Assembly (NCBI GenBank): GCA_019454045.1
Contig: SKCR01017749.1
Coordinates: 1-64,000, forward strand
Length of the DNA: 64,000 nt
DNA from: Zanthoxylum bungeanum
Taxonomy: Eukaryota; Streptophyta; Magnoliopsida; Sapindales; Rutaceae
Direction: 5' to 3'
Part shown: piece by piece, positions 34,700-44,134 of the stretch
Layout: each line of letters begins with the position of its first letter
How positions within the stretch are numbered: the stretch's first letter is position 1
Position numbers and translations under genes: made by a program
Notes under the pieces: model-generated
What the model was told of the DNA's origin: nothing
Database searches by the model: none
Seen by the model: only the letters and a program-made list of their open reading frames with translations

Positions 34700-35875
34700 G
34701 CAAATAAATCAGGAATAACAGAAGTGTTGACCTACTTGAAAAAGATGGAAGCAAAACACGACTCTCAAGCAACAAGATATGATACTATATTTCAAAGCCA
34801 TTCAGCCTCTATCAAAGCACTGGAGAATCAAATTGGACAACTGGCAAATGCTCAGAGTTACAGACCGCCAGGTACCCTTCCTAGCAACACAGAGCCAAAT
34901 CCAAGAAACATGGGGAAGGAGCAATGTCATGCCATTATGTTAAAAAGCGGTACTGAAATCAACAAAGATGTTGGAGTCAATTCAACTGCTAAGGAAGTTC
35001 CAAAAGAAACAAATGTTAACTTGATGCCTTTCTCTATTTTCAGGAAATTACAGATTAGAGAAACAATGCCAACTTCAGTCTCACTGCAACTTGCTGATAG
35101 AACGCTCGTATTTCTGAGAGGCGTAGTTGAGGATGTGCTGGTCAAGGTTGACAAATTCATTTTCCCAGCAGATTTTATTGTCCTTGATATGGAGGAAGAC
35201 GCAGACGTGCCAATCATCCTTGGGAGACCATTCTTGGCTACAGGTCGAACCATTATTGATGTACAAAAAGGAGAATTAACCATGAGGGTACAGGACCAAG
35301 AAGTAACATTCAATGTTTTCAAGGCCATGAATTTCCCAGATGATGAAAAGAAAGAGGAATGTTTCAAACTCGATGTGATACACAGTACCATTCAGAACTC
35401 CAATGCAATGCAAAGTTCTACTGACAAACTTAAAACATGTCAATTGCCTATGGAGCCTAAAGATAAAACGTCTTTTGTACTGAAAGAGCCAATTCTTGCA
35501 CTACAAGCAACAGAAGAGAAAAAGTTCCACCAACTCAACGAATTGGAGGAATTTCACAATCAGCCTTTTGAGGATGCCAAATTGTACAAAGAAAAGGGCA
35601 AGAAGAGACATGATGAGAAGTTAGTGCGCATACAACTGGAACCAGGGCAGAAGGTACTGTTAAACAAATCAAGGGTGAAATTCTTCCCATGGAAGCCAAA
35701 ATCACGGTGGTCAGGTCCATTTGTGATCACCAAAGTTTTACCAAATAGAGCCGTTGAGATACATGATCCTGACGCTAACAAAACTTTCAAGGTTAAAAAC
35801 AAGAGCGTCAAGCACTACTGGGGAGAATCATTTGATCGACAAAAAGAAAGTGTTACACTTTCAGATCCAGCTTAA
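34700..35875 (+). pseudogene. Fused protease remnant and integrase C-terminal domain in one frame
   Basis: The frame runs on from gag after one TAG. It has a short coiled coil (LTYLKKMEAKHDSQATRYD), a protease missing the Asp-containing active site (KETN joins directly to VNLMPFSIFRKL, where CDLGAS-type residues would be expected), the conserved later part DADVPIILGRPFLATGRTII, then a jump to the end of integrase: FEDAKLYKEKGKKRHDEKL, SRWSGPFVITKVLPNRAVEI, SVKHYWGESFDRQKESV. RT, RNase H and the integrase core are gone, yet the joint keeps the frame. Either the deletion was in frame by chance or a fused Gag-like protein is still made. Confidence 0.88.
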
Positions 35876-36013
35876 CGTTCGAGAAGCTAAGTCTGGCTGA
35901 CGACTTTAAACTTAGCGCTAGCAGGGAGTCAACCCATGCAATTTGTGTATATATTGTGATTTGGTGTGTTTTATTTTTGTGTGTTTAATTTTTACAGGAT
36001 TAGTCATTTCAAT

Positions 36014-36592
36014 ATGGAAGAAGCTCTCGCAAATCTTCGCAAACAATTTCATTCTCTCCCTCAAAAATCTCTGATGAAAGTTTACAAAGCTCGCTTGGAA
36101 CGGATGAGGTTATTGACAATCCATGGTATTCCTAATGATATTCGTTGGGTAATTGAAGCACGAGTCCGATTGGCAGGTGAGTCTTCTGACTCTTTTATTT
36201 CACATCTGCCTGGTTTTGGAAGAAGCACCTATGCAAAGAAACATAGAGCTAAGCAAATGGGTGTTTGTTTCAAATGTGCACGATTTAATTGCAACACTCG
36301 TTGTCGATCTTTAGGAATGGTGTCTGATAATCGCGAAGACAAAATTAAATTCATTAGGGATGGCTTGAGTAAGGAGTCTTTAGATGATATATCTTTAACT
36401 CTTGAGACGCATCCCAGTGGATATGTTCACATTGCCATTCGCAAATTACATACACAATTCCAAAAAGAAAGACAACAATTAAGTCTCGGGAATCTGACTC
36501 AAAAAGACCCTGTTTGCCAATTTATAAGAAAATTGGATGAGAAGCTTGTCCCTGACGCATGGACGTCAATCAAGCCGCTACTTTTCTTGTAA
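36014..36592 (+). CDS. Accessory frame of unknown function in the Athila-like element, 192 residues
   Basis: I do not recognise the family. The frame starts at the ATG of 36014, 17 bases after a TTTTTACAG splice-acceptor-like site. It encodes a mostly basic protein with a Cys cluster C85-x2-C88-x4-C93-x3-C97 (CFKCARFNCNTRC), following a Lys-rich AKKHRAKQ stretch, and an acidic/amphipathic C-terminal half. There is no signal peptide. The stop TAA overlaps a possible donor GT (36589); an intron 36589-36663 would replace the last residue and add about 14 mostly hydrophobic residues ending at 36706. A decayed relative lies at 44135-47110 on the minus strand in the other Athila-like element, at the same place after integrase, so it is a lineage-level feature. 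The Cys pattern could bind zinc or nucleic acid; this is inference. Confidence 0.7.
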   Translation: MEEALANLRKQFHSLPQKSLMKVYKARLERMRLLTIHGIPNDIRWVIEARVRLAGESSDSFISHLPGFGRSTYAKKHRAKQMGVCFKCARFNCNTRCRSLGMVSDNREDKIKFIRDGLSKESLDDISLTLETHPSGYVHIAIRKLHTQFQKERQQLSLGNLTQKDPVCQFIRKLDEKLVPDAWTSIKPLLFL

Positions 36593-36663
36593 ATATTATA
36601 TCTCTTTGTATTTTCCTAATAATTGTGATTTGTTTTGTTGTTTTCTTTTATTTTCTCCGACAG
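36589..36663 (+). other. Candidate intron at the end of the accessory frame
   Basis: The donor CTT|GTAAAT and acceptor CCGACAG|GATCC enclose 75 T-rich bases with a branch-like CCTAATAAT. Splicing would remove the stop at 36590 and extend the frame to 36706. Confidence 0.4.
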
Positions 36664-36822
36664 GATCCAGACCTTTTTGACTATCACGATATTATTTCGC
36701 TACTAATCGTCCTTTGGAAGATACTTGTGCTATTATTACTCACCCTTTTTCAGGTACTATAAATTCAGCCCGTCATTGCACTTTTGAAGGCATCCAGAGT
36801 TGAGAAAGAAATACATAAAAAC

Positions 36823-37314
36823 ATGGAAGCCACTTCAAGAAGACGAGTTGAAAACATTTGTGTGTTTTGCGGTAGTAGTGTTGGTACTAAGCCACAATAC
36901 ATAGAAGCAGCACATGAATTGGGTCGAGTCTTAGCTACAAGGAATATGCACTTAATATATGGCGGGGGCAATCTTGGACTAATGGGGATCATTTCAAAGG
37001 CCGTTCAGGAAGGAGGCAGTCATGTCTTGGGAATCATCCCAAAACCCTTGGCAGAGGCAAATCTTATTGGATCATCAAACGGAGAGGAACTGATCGTGCC
37101 AGGTATGTCTGAACGACTGGTAGAAATGATTAATCGTGCTGATGCTTTTATCGCTTTGCCAGGTGGCTTGGGTACATTGGAGGAAATTTTTATAGTTCTA
37201 TCTTGGGCGAACCTGAACATACACCAGAAACCGCTTGGACTGTTTAATGTTGATGGATTTTATGATTTTCTTTGTGTGTTTCTTGATGATGCCAGAAGAA
37301 ATGGGTTCGTGTAA
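36823..37314 (+). CDS. LOG-like cytokinin riboside 5'-monophosphate phosphoribohydrolase, captured in a retrotransposon
   Basis: LOG enzymes release active cytokinin bases from their riboside monophosphates in one step, in the cytosol and nucleus. From the ATG at 36823 the 163-residue frame has ICVFCGSS (12-19), YGGGNLGLMG (46-55), the family Arg in MSERLVEM (R98) and the signature PGGLGTLEE (113-121, catalytic Glu), then LNIHQKPLGLFNVDGFY. Two deviations are visible: the residue after R98 is Leu, where canonical plant LOGs have Lys, and the Tyr/Phe of PGGYGT is Leu. They could mark a distinct LOG-like subfamily. No intron interrupts it, whereas plant LOG genes have several, so it probably came from a spliced transcript. 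A TAA at 37312 ends it about 53 codons early. It lies between the accessory frame and the Athila 3' UTR, in the element's sense orientation. A host gene fragment inserted by recombination is less likely. Confidence 0.9.
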   Translation: MEATSRRRVENICVFCGSSVGTKPQYIEAAHELGRVLATRNMHLIYGGGNLGLMGIISKAVQEGGSHVLGIIPKPLAEANLIGSSNGEELIVPGMSERLVEMINRADAFIALPGGLGTLEEIFIVLSWANLNIHQKPLGLFNVDGFYDFLCVFLDDARRNGFV

Positions 37315-37476
37315 AAACCTATGAAAGAACTCATCTTCACTGCCAGAACTGCTCCGGATCTAATAGACCAACTCATAGCCTATGAACCACAAGTTGACCC
37401 TATCCTTTCAAAAATAAATTGGTTTGAGGACGATCGTGGTAAGAGGCGTAGAATTAATCTGGATCTTAACCTTTAA
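37315..37476 (+). pseudogene. C-terminal remainder of the LOG-like frame after one stop
   Basis: After the TAA the same frame stays open for 53 codons (PMKELIFTARTAPDLIDQL, DPILSKINWFEDDRGKRR) and ends INLDLNL at a TAA (37474-37476). This matches the place and length of the normal LOG C-terminus, so a single nonsense change (probably AAA or GAA to TAA) explains the break. The basic KRRR followed by LDLNL resembles a nuclear signal plus an EAR-type LxLxL motif. Confidence 0.75.
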
Positions 37477-38811
37477 TTTCCTGTAGATTTCAGCTAACCA
37501 GGTACGACCTTCTTAACTCTCCTTTTACTGTTTAAGACATTGGGGACAATGTCTCATTTAGGTTTGGGGGAGGGAATTAGTTGATCAGTACCTTGTTTTT
37601 AGTTTGTGTGTTGTTTTTATTTTTAGTCCAAAATTTTTCGAAAAATACAAAAAAATTGAAATTTTTTCAAAAATTACAAAAATATTTTGTGTTTTTGTGT
37701 TTTTATTTTGACTAAAAAGGTGAAATTGGTAAGAGATAGCCGTGTAAGGAGTTTCCACTCCTGAGACGTATCTCCAACCTATTTTCAAAACAAGTTAATT
37801 TTTGTTTATTTCATTTTAAATTATTTAATTGGTGAATTCTCCATAACACTGACTAAAATGGATCTTCCTATGCTCAGTTGGCAGGTATTATCAACATACA
37901 TGGTAACATACGGACATGAGCTATAATTGAAAAGTTTGTAATATTCTGTGCTCTAGTTTAATTGGAGGAAACATCTCAAAAAGCAATGGAGTAAAAAAAA
38001 AAAAAAAAAAACGTCTGAGATCCGAGTTATTAAGTCTGTAAGGGTGTTTTAACACCTAGTGCCCTAAAACCAACTGGTTTGGGAGTCATTGGCCTAAAGC
38101 TCGTTACATGGATCAAAGATGCTGCCAAAAAAAATATATATATCTGAAGTCTGGGTAATTAAGTCCGTAGGGGTGTCTTAACACCTGGTGCCCTAAAGCC
38201 AACTGGTTTGGGAGCCACCGACCCAACACTCGCTATATAGATGAAAGATATTGTATATAAATAAAAAATAGAGAAAAAAGAAAGAAAAAATCAGAAAAAT
38301 CAGAAAAAAAAAAATTTTACTCCATTACTATAAAAAGGTGTGAAATCTAATAGAACCTTAGGACAAAAATATTATTCTCTTATCAATTGCACTTGTGACT
38401 GTTGTGCGCAAAAATGAGTTGATTATTATTTTGCTGGCTGTGTATATGGAGAATGGTAAATATAATCGGAGAATTTACTTATTCGGTAGTTTAGAAAGAA
38501 ATAAAACAACTAGTAACTTGGAGTAAAAGTTTCACTTGATTAGTCATTAACTTCTTTATTCTCTTTTCTCTTGTCTTTTTGCTTTTGTGTGCATTAGTTT
38601 TAACTAACTTTTTACTTTTGTAAAACATTTGTGGGTATCGTTGCTGTAAACCCTCACGAGACTACAACTCGTCCACTAGGGACACCTAGGGGTTTAAAGG
38701 CTTGTTGCATACGCTAAATGCAACCGTGATCCCTACGAAAGTGGCTTAGTTTAATTTTAATTTTAATTTTTTGTTTTGCTCGAGGACTAGCAAAATGTTA
38801 GGTTTGGTGTG
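37477..38811 (+). other. 3' non-coding region and polypurine tract of the Athila-like element
   Basis: It contains the Athila-type phrase CATTGGGGACAATGT (37539-37553) with GGTTTGGGGGAGGG after it, an A-run (37992-38010), and two copies about 129 bases apart of a unit holding TTAACACCT, GTGCCCTAAA and CCAACTGGTTTGGGAG. A perfect 12-base inverted repeat AATGGAGTAAAA/TTTTACTCCATT (37985-37996 and 38315-38326) encloses that pair. The end CTCGAGGACTAGCAAAATG, then GGTTTGGTGTG, adjoins the LTR as the polypurine tract. Confidence 0.8.
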
Positions 38812-40843
38812 TGATGAGCGGAAAATATATCAATATTTACCGCCCCTTTTACTTAATATTTTGTTTAGTTTCTCGGGTTTGATGAACGTTTTGATATTTT
38901 TTATTTTATTTTGCAGATAAAATAATATCGGGACTCAATGAAATCATTTAGGACGAAATGTGGATCAAATAAGGGCAATTATTGGACTTGATATATTAAT
39001 TTTGGAGATTGGAAACTTGAAATGGCGTTTTTGACGAAGTGCAGTTTTGGAAATTCCAGTTTTGCGCATCTGTCGTATTTTGGGCATAACTGTTTACTCA
39101 GATATCGGATTGAGCTGATTCAAGTTCCAGATTAAAGAAGACTCAAAGATCTACAACTTTGAAAGAGAACATATTTTCAAATTCTGATGATTTCATGACC
39201 GAAATTGATGAACCATCCAGAAGTGTGTGGAGTGTAATTATTAAAAGTCATTATCAATCATTTTCAAAGCAAAATATTAATTAATAAATAATTAATAAAA
39301 ATTATCAAATCACCACCAAACAAGATAAGAAATTAGTGGAGCAATTATGGATTTGGTGGAGTAATTAGTGGATAAATTAATAATGGATTTGGTGGAGAAA
39401 TTGATTGATGATTTGATGGTGGCAAAATTTTGCCTATAAATACCAAGCCATTTCATTTGTAAAATTCATACTTTCTTCTTTGAAATTCTTAATGAATAAA
39501 TAAGAAGATTGTATCTAGTTTGTTTATTTTTTAGTTTTCAGTAATTAATTTTCAGTTTCGCACTTTCTTTTCTTTACTTTTCAGTTTTTACTTTCCGAAA
39601 TTTACTTTTACGCACAGTACTTTTCTTTCTTTAATTTTTCAGTTTTTACTTTTCAGTAATGAGGATGTAACTCCCCCAGCTAGGGTGAAAGGTAATTCTT
39701 TTACTGTTACTATTTAGATTAATCTCCCTTAAAAATAATATATTCACTATTTAAAATATTGACTTAAAAAGGATACCGCCAGATTGGTCGGTTGGTAATT
39801 CATTTTAATCTGATTTAAACCTGACTAATAAAGGATACCGCCAGATTGGTCGGTTGGTAATTTAATTTTGGATCCGCCTTTATGGCTGGTTGGACTTAAT
39901 TTGACTTAATCAGGTTACCGCCTATATGGCTGGTTGGAAAAAGAATCACAAGTTTATATATTATTTTATGGGAGATATCTAAATTAGTAGTAGTAAAAGT
40001 AATTCCTTTTACCTTAGCATTTTATTTTATTGTAATTTACTTTTCAGTATTTACTTTACCGCATTTTTACTTTATGTCTTTTATTTTCAAGTTTTTACTA
40101 GCCCTAGTTATGTGTTGTAACTAAATTAGTTATCTAGGGTTGTGATGAAATCCAATATCACCGTTTTATAAGGGTTAGATTATAGCTTGGGTAATATAAA
40201 GATTTATTTATTGAGTCTTAAACTTAATGCTTTTTCATTAACTGGCCATTAATAAAATTGATCTGGTAAATCTAAAATGAACTAGACATAGGGATTTTAG
40301 GTTTCAGCCTTAGACTCAATAGCCCACGATCTTCCTTGAGGATAGATAACCCTTTAATAGATTTCCTTACAGGATAGGAATATACCTGTCGGGCGGGGGT
40401 AGCCATAATTGGAACTTAAACTTAATGAATCCAGATAATTTGGTTGACATAGACATATGGTTCAATTGGGTTAAACTGGATATTTGTGTCTGACCATCGA
40501 CAGAGGCTTACACATAATTTAGTGTTCCAGGTTAATAAATCAATATATTACCCAACTTTAAGATAACCACTTCATCTTTAAAATGATATTGGAAGAAATC
40601 ACAACCCTAGATAGTTTTTAATATTAAATTTTCTTAAAATCTACTTTCGAACAATGTTATTTACTTGTTTTTAAATTTAGAATCGTCACAATTTCAAATC
40701 AATCAAACAACCTGTTAGATACTAGTAATCATTTGACCTCATAAAATTAATAGATTAGATATTAAGTCCTCGTGGGATCGATATTTTTATACTACTTGAA
40801 CGATACGTGCGCTTGCGTTATACGTGTGTGTTTACGCCGGTCA
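38812..40843 (+). repeat. 3' LTR of the LOG-carrying Athila-like element
   Basis: This 2032-base partner of the solo LTR at 30576-32606 has a TATA core at 39435-39442 and is followed by GGTGG (40844-40848). Confidence 0.92.
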
Positions 40844-41588
40844 GGTGGATGACGATACGTAACGCCCCCATGCGTCAGGTTTTTCAGCATATATTTAGAT
40901 ACAAACTTTCAGAAAATAGGTTTTCAAAGATAGATTTTCGGAAATAAGATTTTTCAGAGATGTGATTTTCAGAAAGACTAGTCTAATGAAAGTTTTTCAG
41001 AGAAACAGTTTTATGAAATAATTATTTTCAGAAAGAAAGAAATTTCTAGAAAGAGTTTCAGAAAAAAAGATTTGAGAAGCGCTTTCAAAGAGGTTTAGTT
41101 TTTCTAGAAATATTTTTGATTATAGAAAATTAAAATTTTTAATAAGTATTTTAGTTTCCGTTTAAAACTGTCCACTCACTAGGTCATTCAAATGATCTAA
41201 CCCCTGCACTCCTAGTTTCCTTGTTTTGTAGGTTACTCGAAGGAATAACTCAAGAGGATGGATACTGATGGCATTCACTAGGGTGTTCGGTCCATCAGGT
41301 CAAGTTAGAGACAGAGTTCAGTTTAGTTAGAGTCAGGAAAATTCATGTTATATAGTAAAATTTACATATGTAATGCATTATAAGTGTTCACTGTCAGAGT
41401 TGTAATGTGTAGTGCAATTGCGTACTTAGTATGAAAAGTATTAAGCATTTATGTTGTTGAGTGGGGCAATGTTCCCATGCATGAGTTTAGATATGAAATG
41501 AGATTAACAGTTGTCAGAGAGTCAGAGGCTTAGGGGGATAGGACGGCCTATTCTCTGCCGATAGCATCTTCGAATTGGGGATGTTACA
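40844..41588 (+). repeat. Second copy of the Tekay-type LTR end
   Basis: It repeats 32607-33350, from GGTGGATGACGATACG to GGGATGTTACA. The first 270 bases match closely, and differences become frequent further on. Confidence 0.88.
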
Positions 41589-42128
41589 GATATGATCCTC
41601 AAATGATATACGGACTCTGATTTTTAGGCGGATGTCGATTCTAGAAAATCAACATCTGGATCAGTGTTTACCTTAGGTAGTGGGGCCATTATGTGGAGGA
41701 TCATAAAGCAATTTTGTAGTGCTAACTCCACCATAGACGCTGAGTATGTAGCAGCTTGCGAAGAAGCTAAGGAAGCAGTCTGGCTCCGAAATTTCTTTGG
41801 AGATCTGGAAGTTGTTCCAAATATGGATAAACCATCTGGAAGTTTTTCCAGTTTTGGATAAACCACTCACACTTTATTACAATAATACTGGTGCAATGAC
41901 GAATTCCAAAGAACTAAGAAGCCACAAAAGGGGAAAGCATATAAATAGAAAATATCATCTCATCAGGAAGATAGTGCAGAGATGAGACGTTTCTGTCATG
42001 AAGATTACCTTCGTAGAGAACCTGGTCGATGTGTTTACAAAGACCTTATCGGCAAAAGTGTTTGAAGGTCACCTAGTGTGTATAGGATTACGTGATATGT
42101 CTCATTTTCTCTAGTGTAAGTGGGCGAT
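41589..42128 (+). pseudogene. Ty1/copia RNase H, right copy
   Basis: It has the same content as 33351-33890: RKSTSGSVFTLGSGA, STIDAEYVAACEEAKEAVW, TLYYNNTGAMTNSKELRSHK and FVENLVDVFTKTL, with the shared frame-shifting duplication. It ends in the AGTGGGCGAT polypurine tract just before the LTR. Confidence 0.9.
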
Positions 42129-44134
42129 TGTTGGGATATATGCCTAGAGCTTCGTGTAATGTAAACAAAATTATTTGTTATAAAATAAAAGATGCATTGT
42201 TCATTTATCAATTGTTTTGATTTAAATCGCATATTGTAAATTATCCTATTTACCCTTGATTACTTATGTGCCTTCGGACTTAGTGTATGTGTTTCATACA
42301 CAAGAGGATTTAAGTCCGGATTTAGTAATTTAAAATAGTCCATAGAGAGCAAACAAAGTGGGAATTTTGTTTGTGGTTTATCTATATGTGCGGTCCATTC
42401 TATAATTATATGACGACCTTGATCCGGGATCGTCCATGCGGTGACATGAGAATGAAGGCACCTTATATGATGTGATCATATAGGACTAGACCAAGATAAA
42501 AATGAATTTCTTATAATATCCGTTAATAAAGAAATTCATTTCAAACTACTAGATGGCCAAATATGAATTGATCTGAATCCTGAGTGTACTACGAGCTCCT
42601 ACATGGCAGGCTATGTTCTTTGATTTACAAAGGTGAGGTTGGTGTGTAGCTGAAGACGTTTTACATAGATATGAAGTTTAGTCTTTCTAGCGAGAAGTAG
42701 AGGAGTATCTTCCATAAGGATTGATTCGGTACTTAAACGATTAGAGCACTCGAGTCTTTCTATTATGAAAAGGAAGATTATTATTCATAATGGTTATGAA
42801 TAAATTATTCATTATAATTAATGGTACTTAAGGTGAAAATAGAGGGGTATAACATACATTATGACCAGACTCTAATTATGAGAGACTTATGAAGGGTCAA
42901 TCCGTATGTAATGACTATATTGATAGACATCGACGTAGTTCGGCAGCAACGAGAGTCCAACTTTGAGTTTTTAGTGGAATAACCTAAAGTTAATAATTCA
43001 GAATATTTAATTAAAGAGTTTAATTAATATTCCAGGATTATTGGAGCTTGGAACTGTAAATCCATTTGGTCTCAATGCTAGCTCAATATATTGTAGTAAA
43101 TTAAATATAATTAGATGGTCTAATTACAAACTCACATGCGTTATAATTATTAATATGATTAATAATTAATGACACTCTTGAAAATTTATATTAAATTTAA
43201 TATAAAGTTTTTCCAATATAAGTGGTTATGAGATAATCATTTAATGATTAAAATTTTGTAAATATGAAATTATATTTTATAATTTAATATTGATTTTAAA
43301 TTGACAACTTTTGAAAATGTGATTTTTGAAACTCTTTATTTGAAATTGGTGGTTATATTCTGTTAATAAATAACACACTAAATGTCATTATAATGACATT
43401 TATCAACAAATTTTTTGTTACAAAAAAGGAGGGCTTGGCCGAATTTTTAAAAGGAGAATGAGGGGAACATTTTTTTTTTCTTTGATTACAAAATAATTAT
43501 CCTTAACCTTAACTATAAATAAAGTTTTTTTTTAATCACTAATCTCTCATCTACCAAACCCTAGCCTCATTGTTCTTCTTTTTCTCTCAAGGGTTGAGAC
43601 AAGAGAAAAAAAAAAGAAAATATAGTGTGACTTTTGATCTCTAAAGTGTTTAGTGATTTGGTTTTTTGAGTGAAGCCCACACTTCCATTTATTGATTGCG
43701 AGATATAACACAGAAGGTCATTTGGTGTTGAAACAAATTCTTCATTATTCCTTTCCATAGCGCTACTTTTATAAGTCATTTGTGAGTTGTTTTGTGATAA
43801 TTTTGCCCATAAAATTTGGGAACTCAAAAGGGTATTTTATGGTAGTTTTGGAGTTATTTTGGAGAGATTATATTGTCTAAATTAGTGACAGAAAAATCAG
43901 CAAATAGCTAGCATAAAATAGTGAGATGTGAGCGCTTAAAGGGAGTTTTCGGTGTGCAAAACAATCCTGTTTTTGGGCTGTTGTTCAGGATTGGAAAAAT
44001 AATTAAAAATAGAAGGAAAACAAGTCCAAAGGGGCTAGACAGTTTTGGCTAAGAAGGGGAAAAGGCAGAAAAATTCTTCAAGGTTGATCATAGTCCTTAA
44101 CACGCTTTCGCCACGCGAGAAATCGTTCCTTACA
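42129..44134 (+). repeat. 3' LTR of the split copia element
   Basis: It begins TGTTGGGATATATGCC right after the polypurine tract and has no coding. The right edge is set at CGTTCCTTACA (44134) because the next bases (TGCTTCATATCC) belong to the accessory frame of the minus-strand Athila-like element. That edge could be off by some tens of bases. The 5' LTR is not in the window. Confidence 0.65.

Larger units (their letters stand above)
33915..40843 (+). mobile_element. Athila-like Ty3/gypsy deletion derivative carrying a LOG-like gene (5' LTR missing)
   Basis: Interior 33915-38811 and 3' LTR 38812-40843, followed by GGTGG (40844-40848), the same target copy that flanks the solo LTR at 30576. 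The interior has truncated gag, a protease lacking its active site, the integrase C-terminal domain, a Cys-containing accessory frame, a LOG-like frame, an Athila-type 3' UTR and a polypurine tract. The 5' LTR, PBS and gag N-terminus are absent because the sequence joins the copia LTR at 33914/33915. The element is non-autonomous. The LTR is nearly identical to the solo copy, so it is young compared with its surroundings. Confidence 0.85.
30576..42152 (+). repeat. 3.3 kb direct repeat: 30576-33914 and 38812-42152
   Basis: Both copies contain, in order, the Athila-like LTR, GGTGG, the end of the Tekay-type LTR, the copia RNase H stretch and the first bases of the copia 3' LTR. The left copy stops at 33914 within GAGCTTTT, where Athila gag begins. 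The right copy continues. Both share a small duplication in the copia frame (33569-33630), so they derive from one ancestor and not from two separate insertions. Confidence 0.9.
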
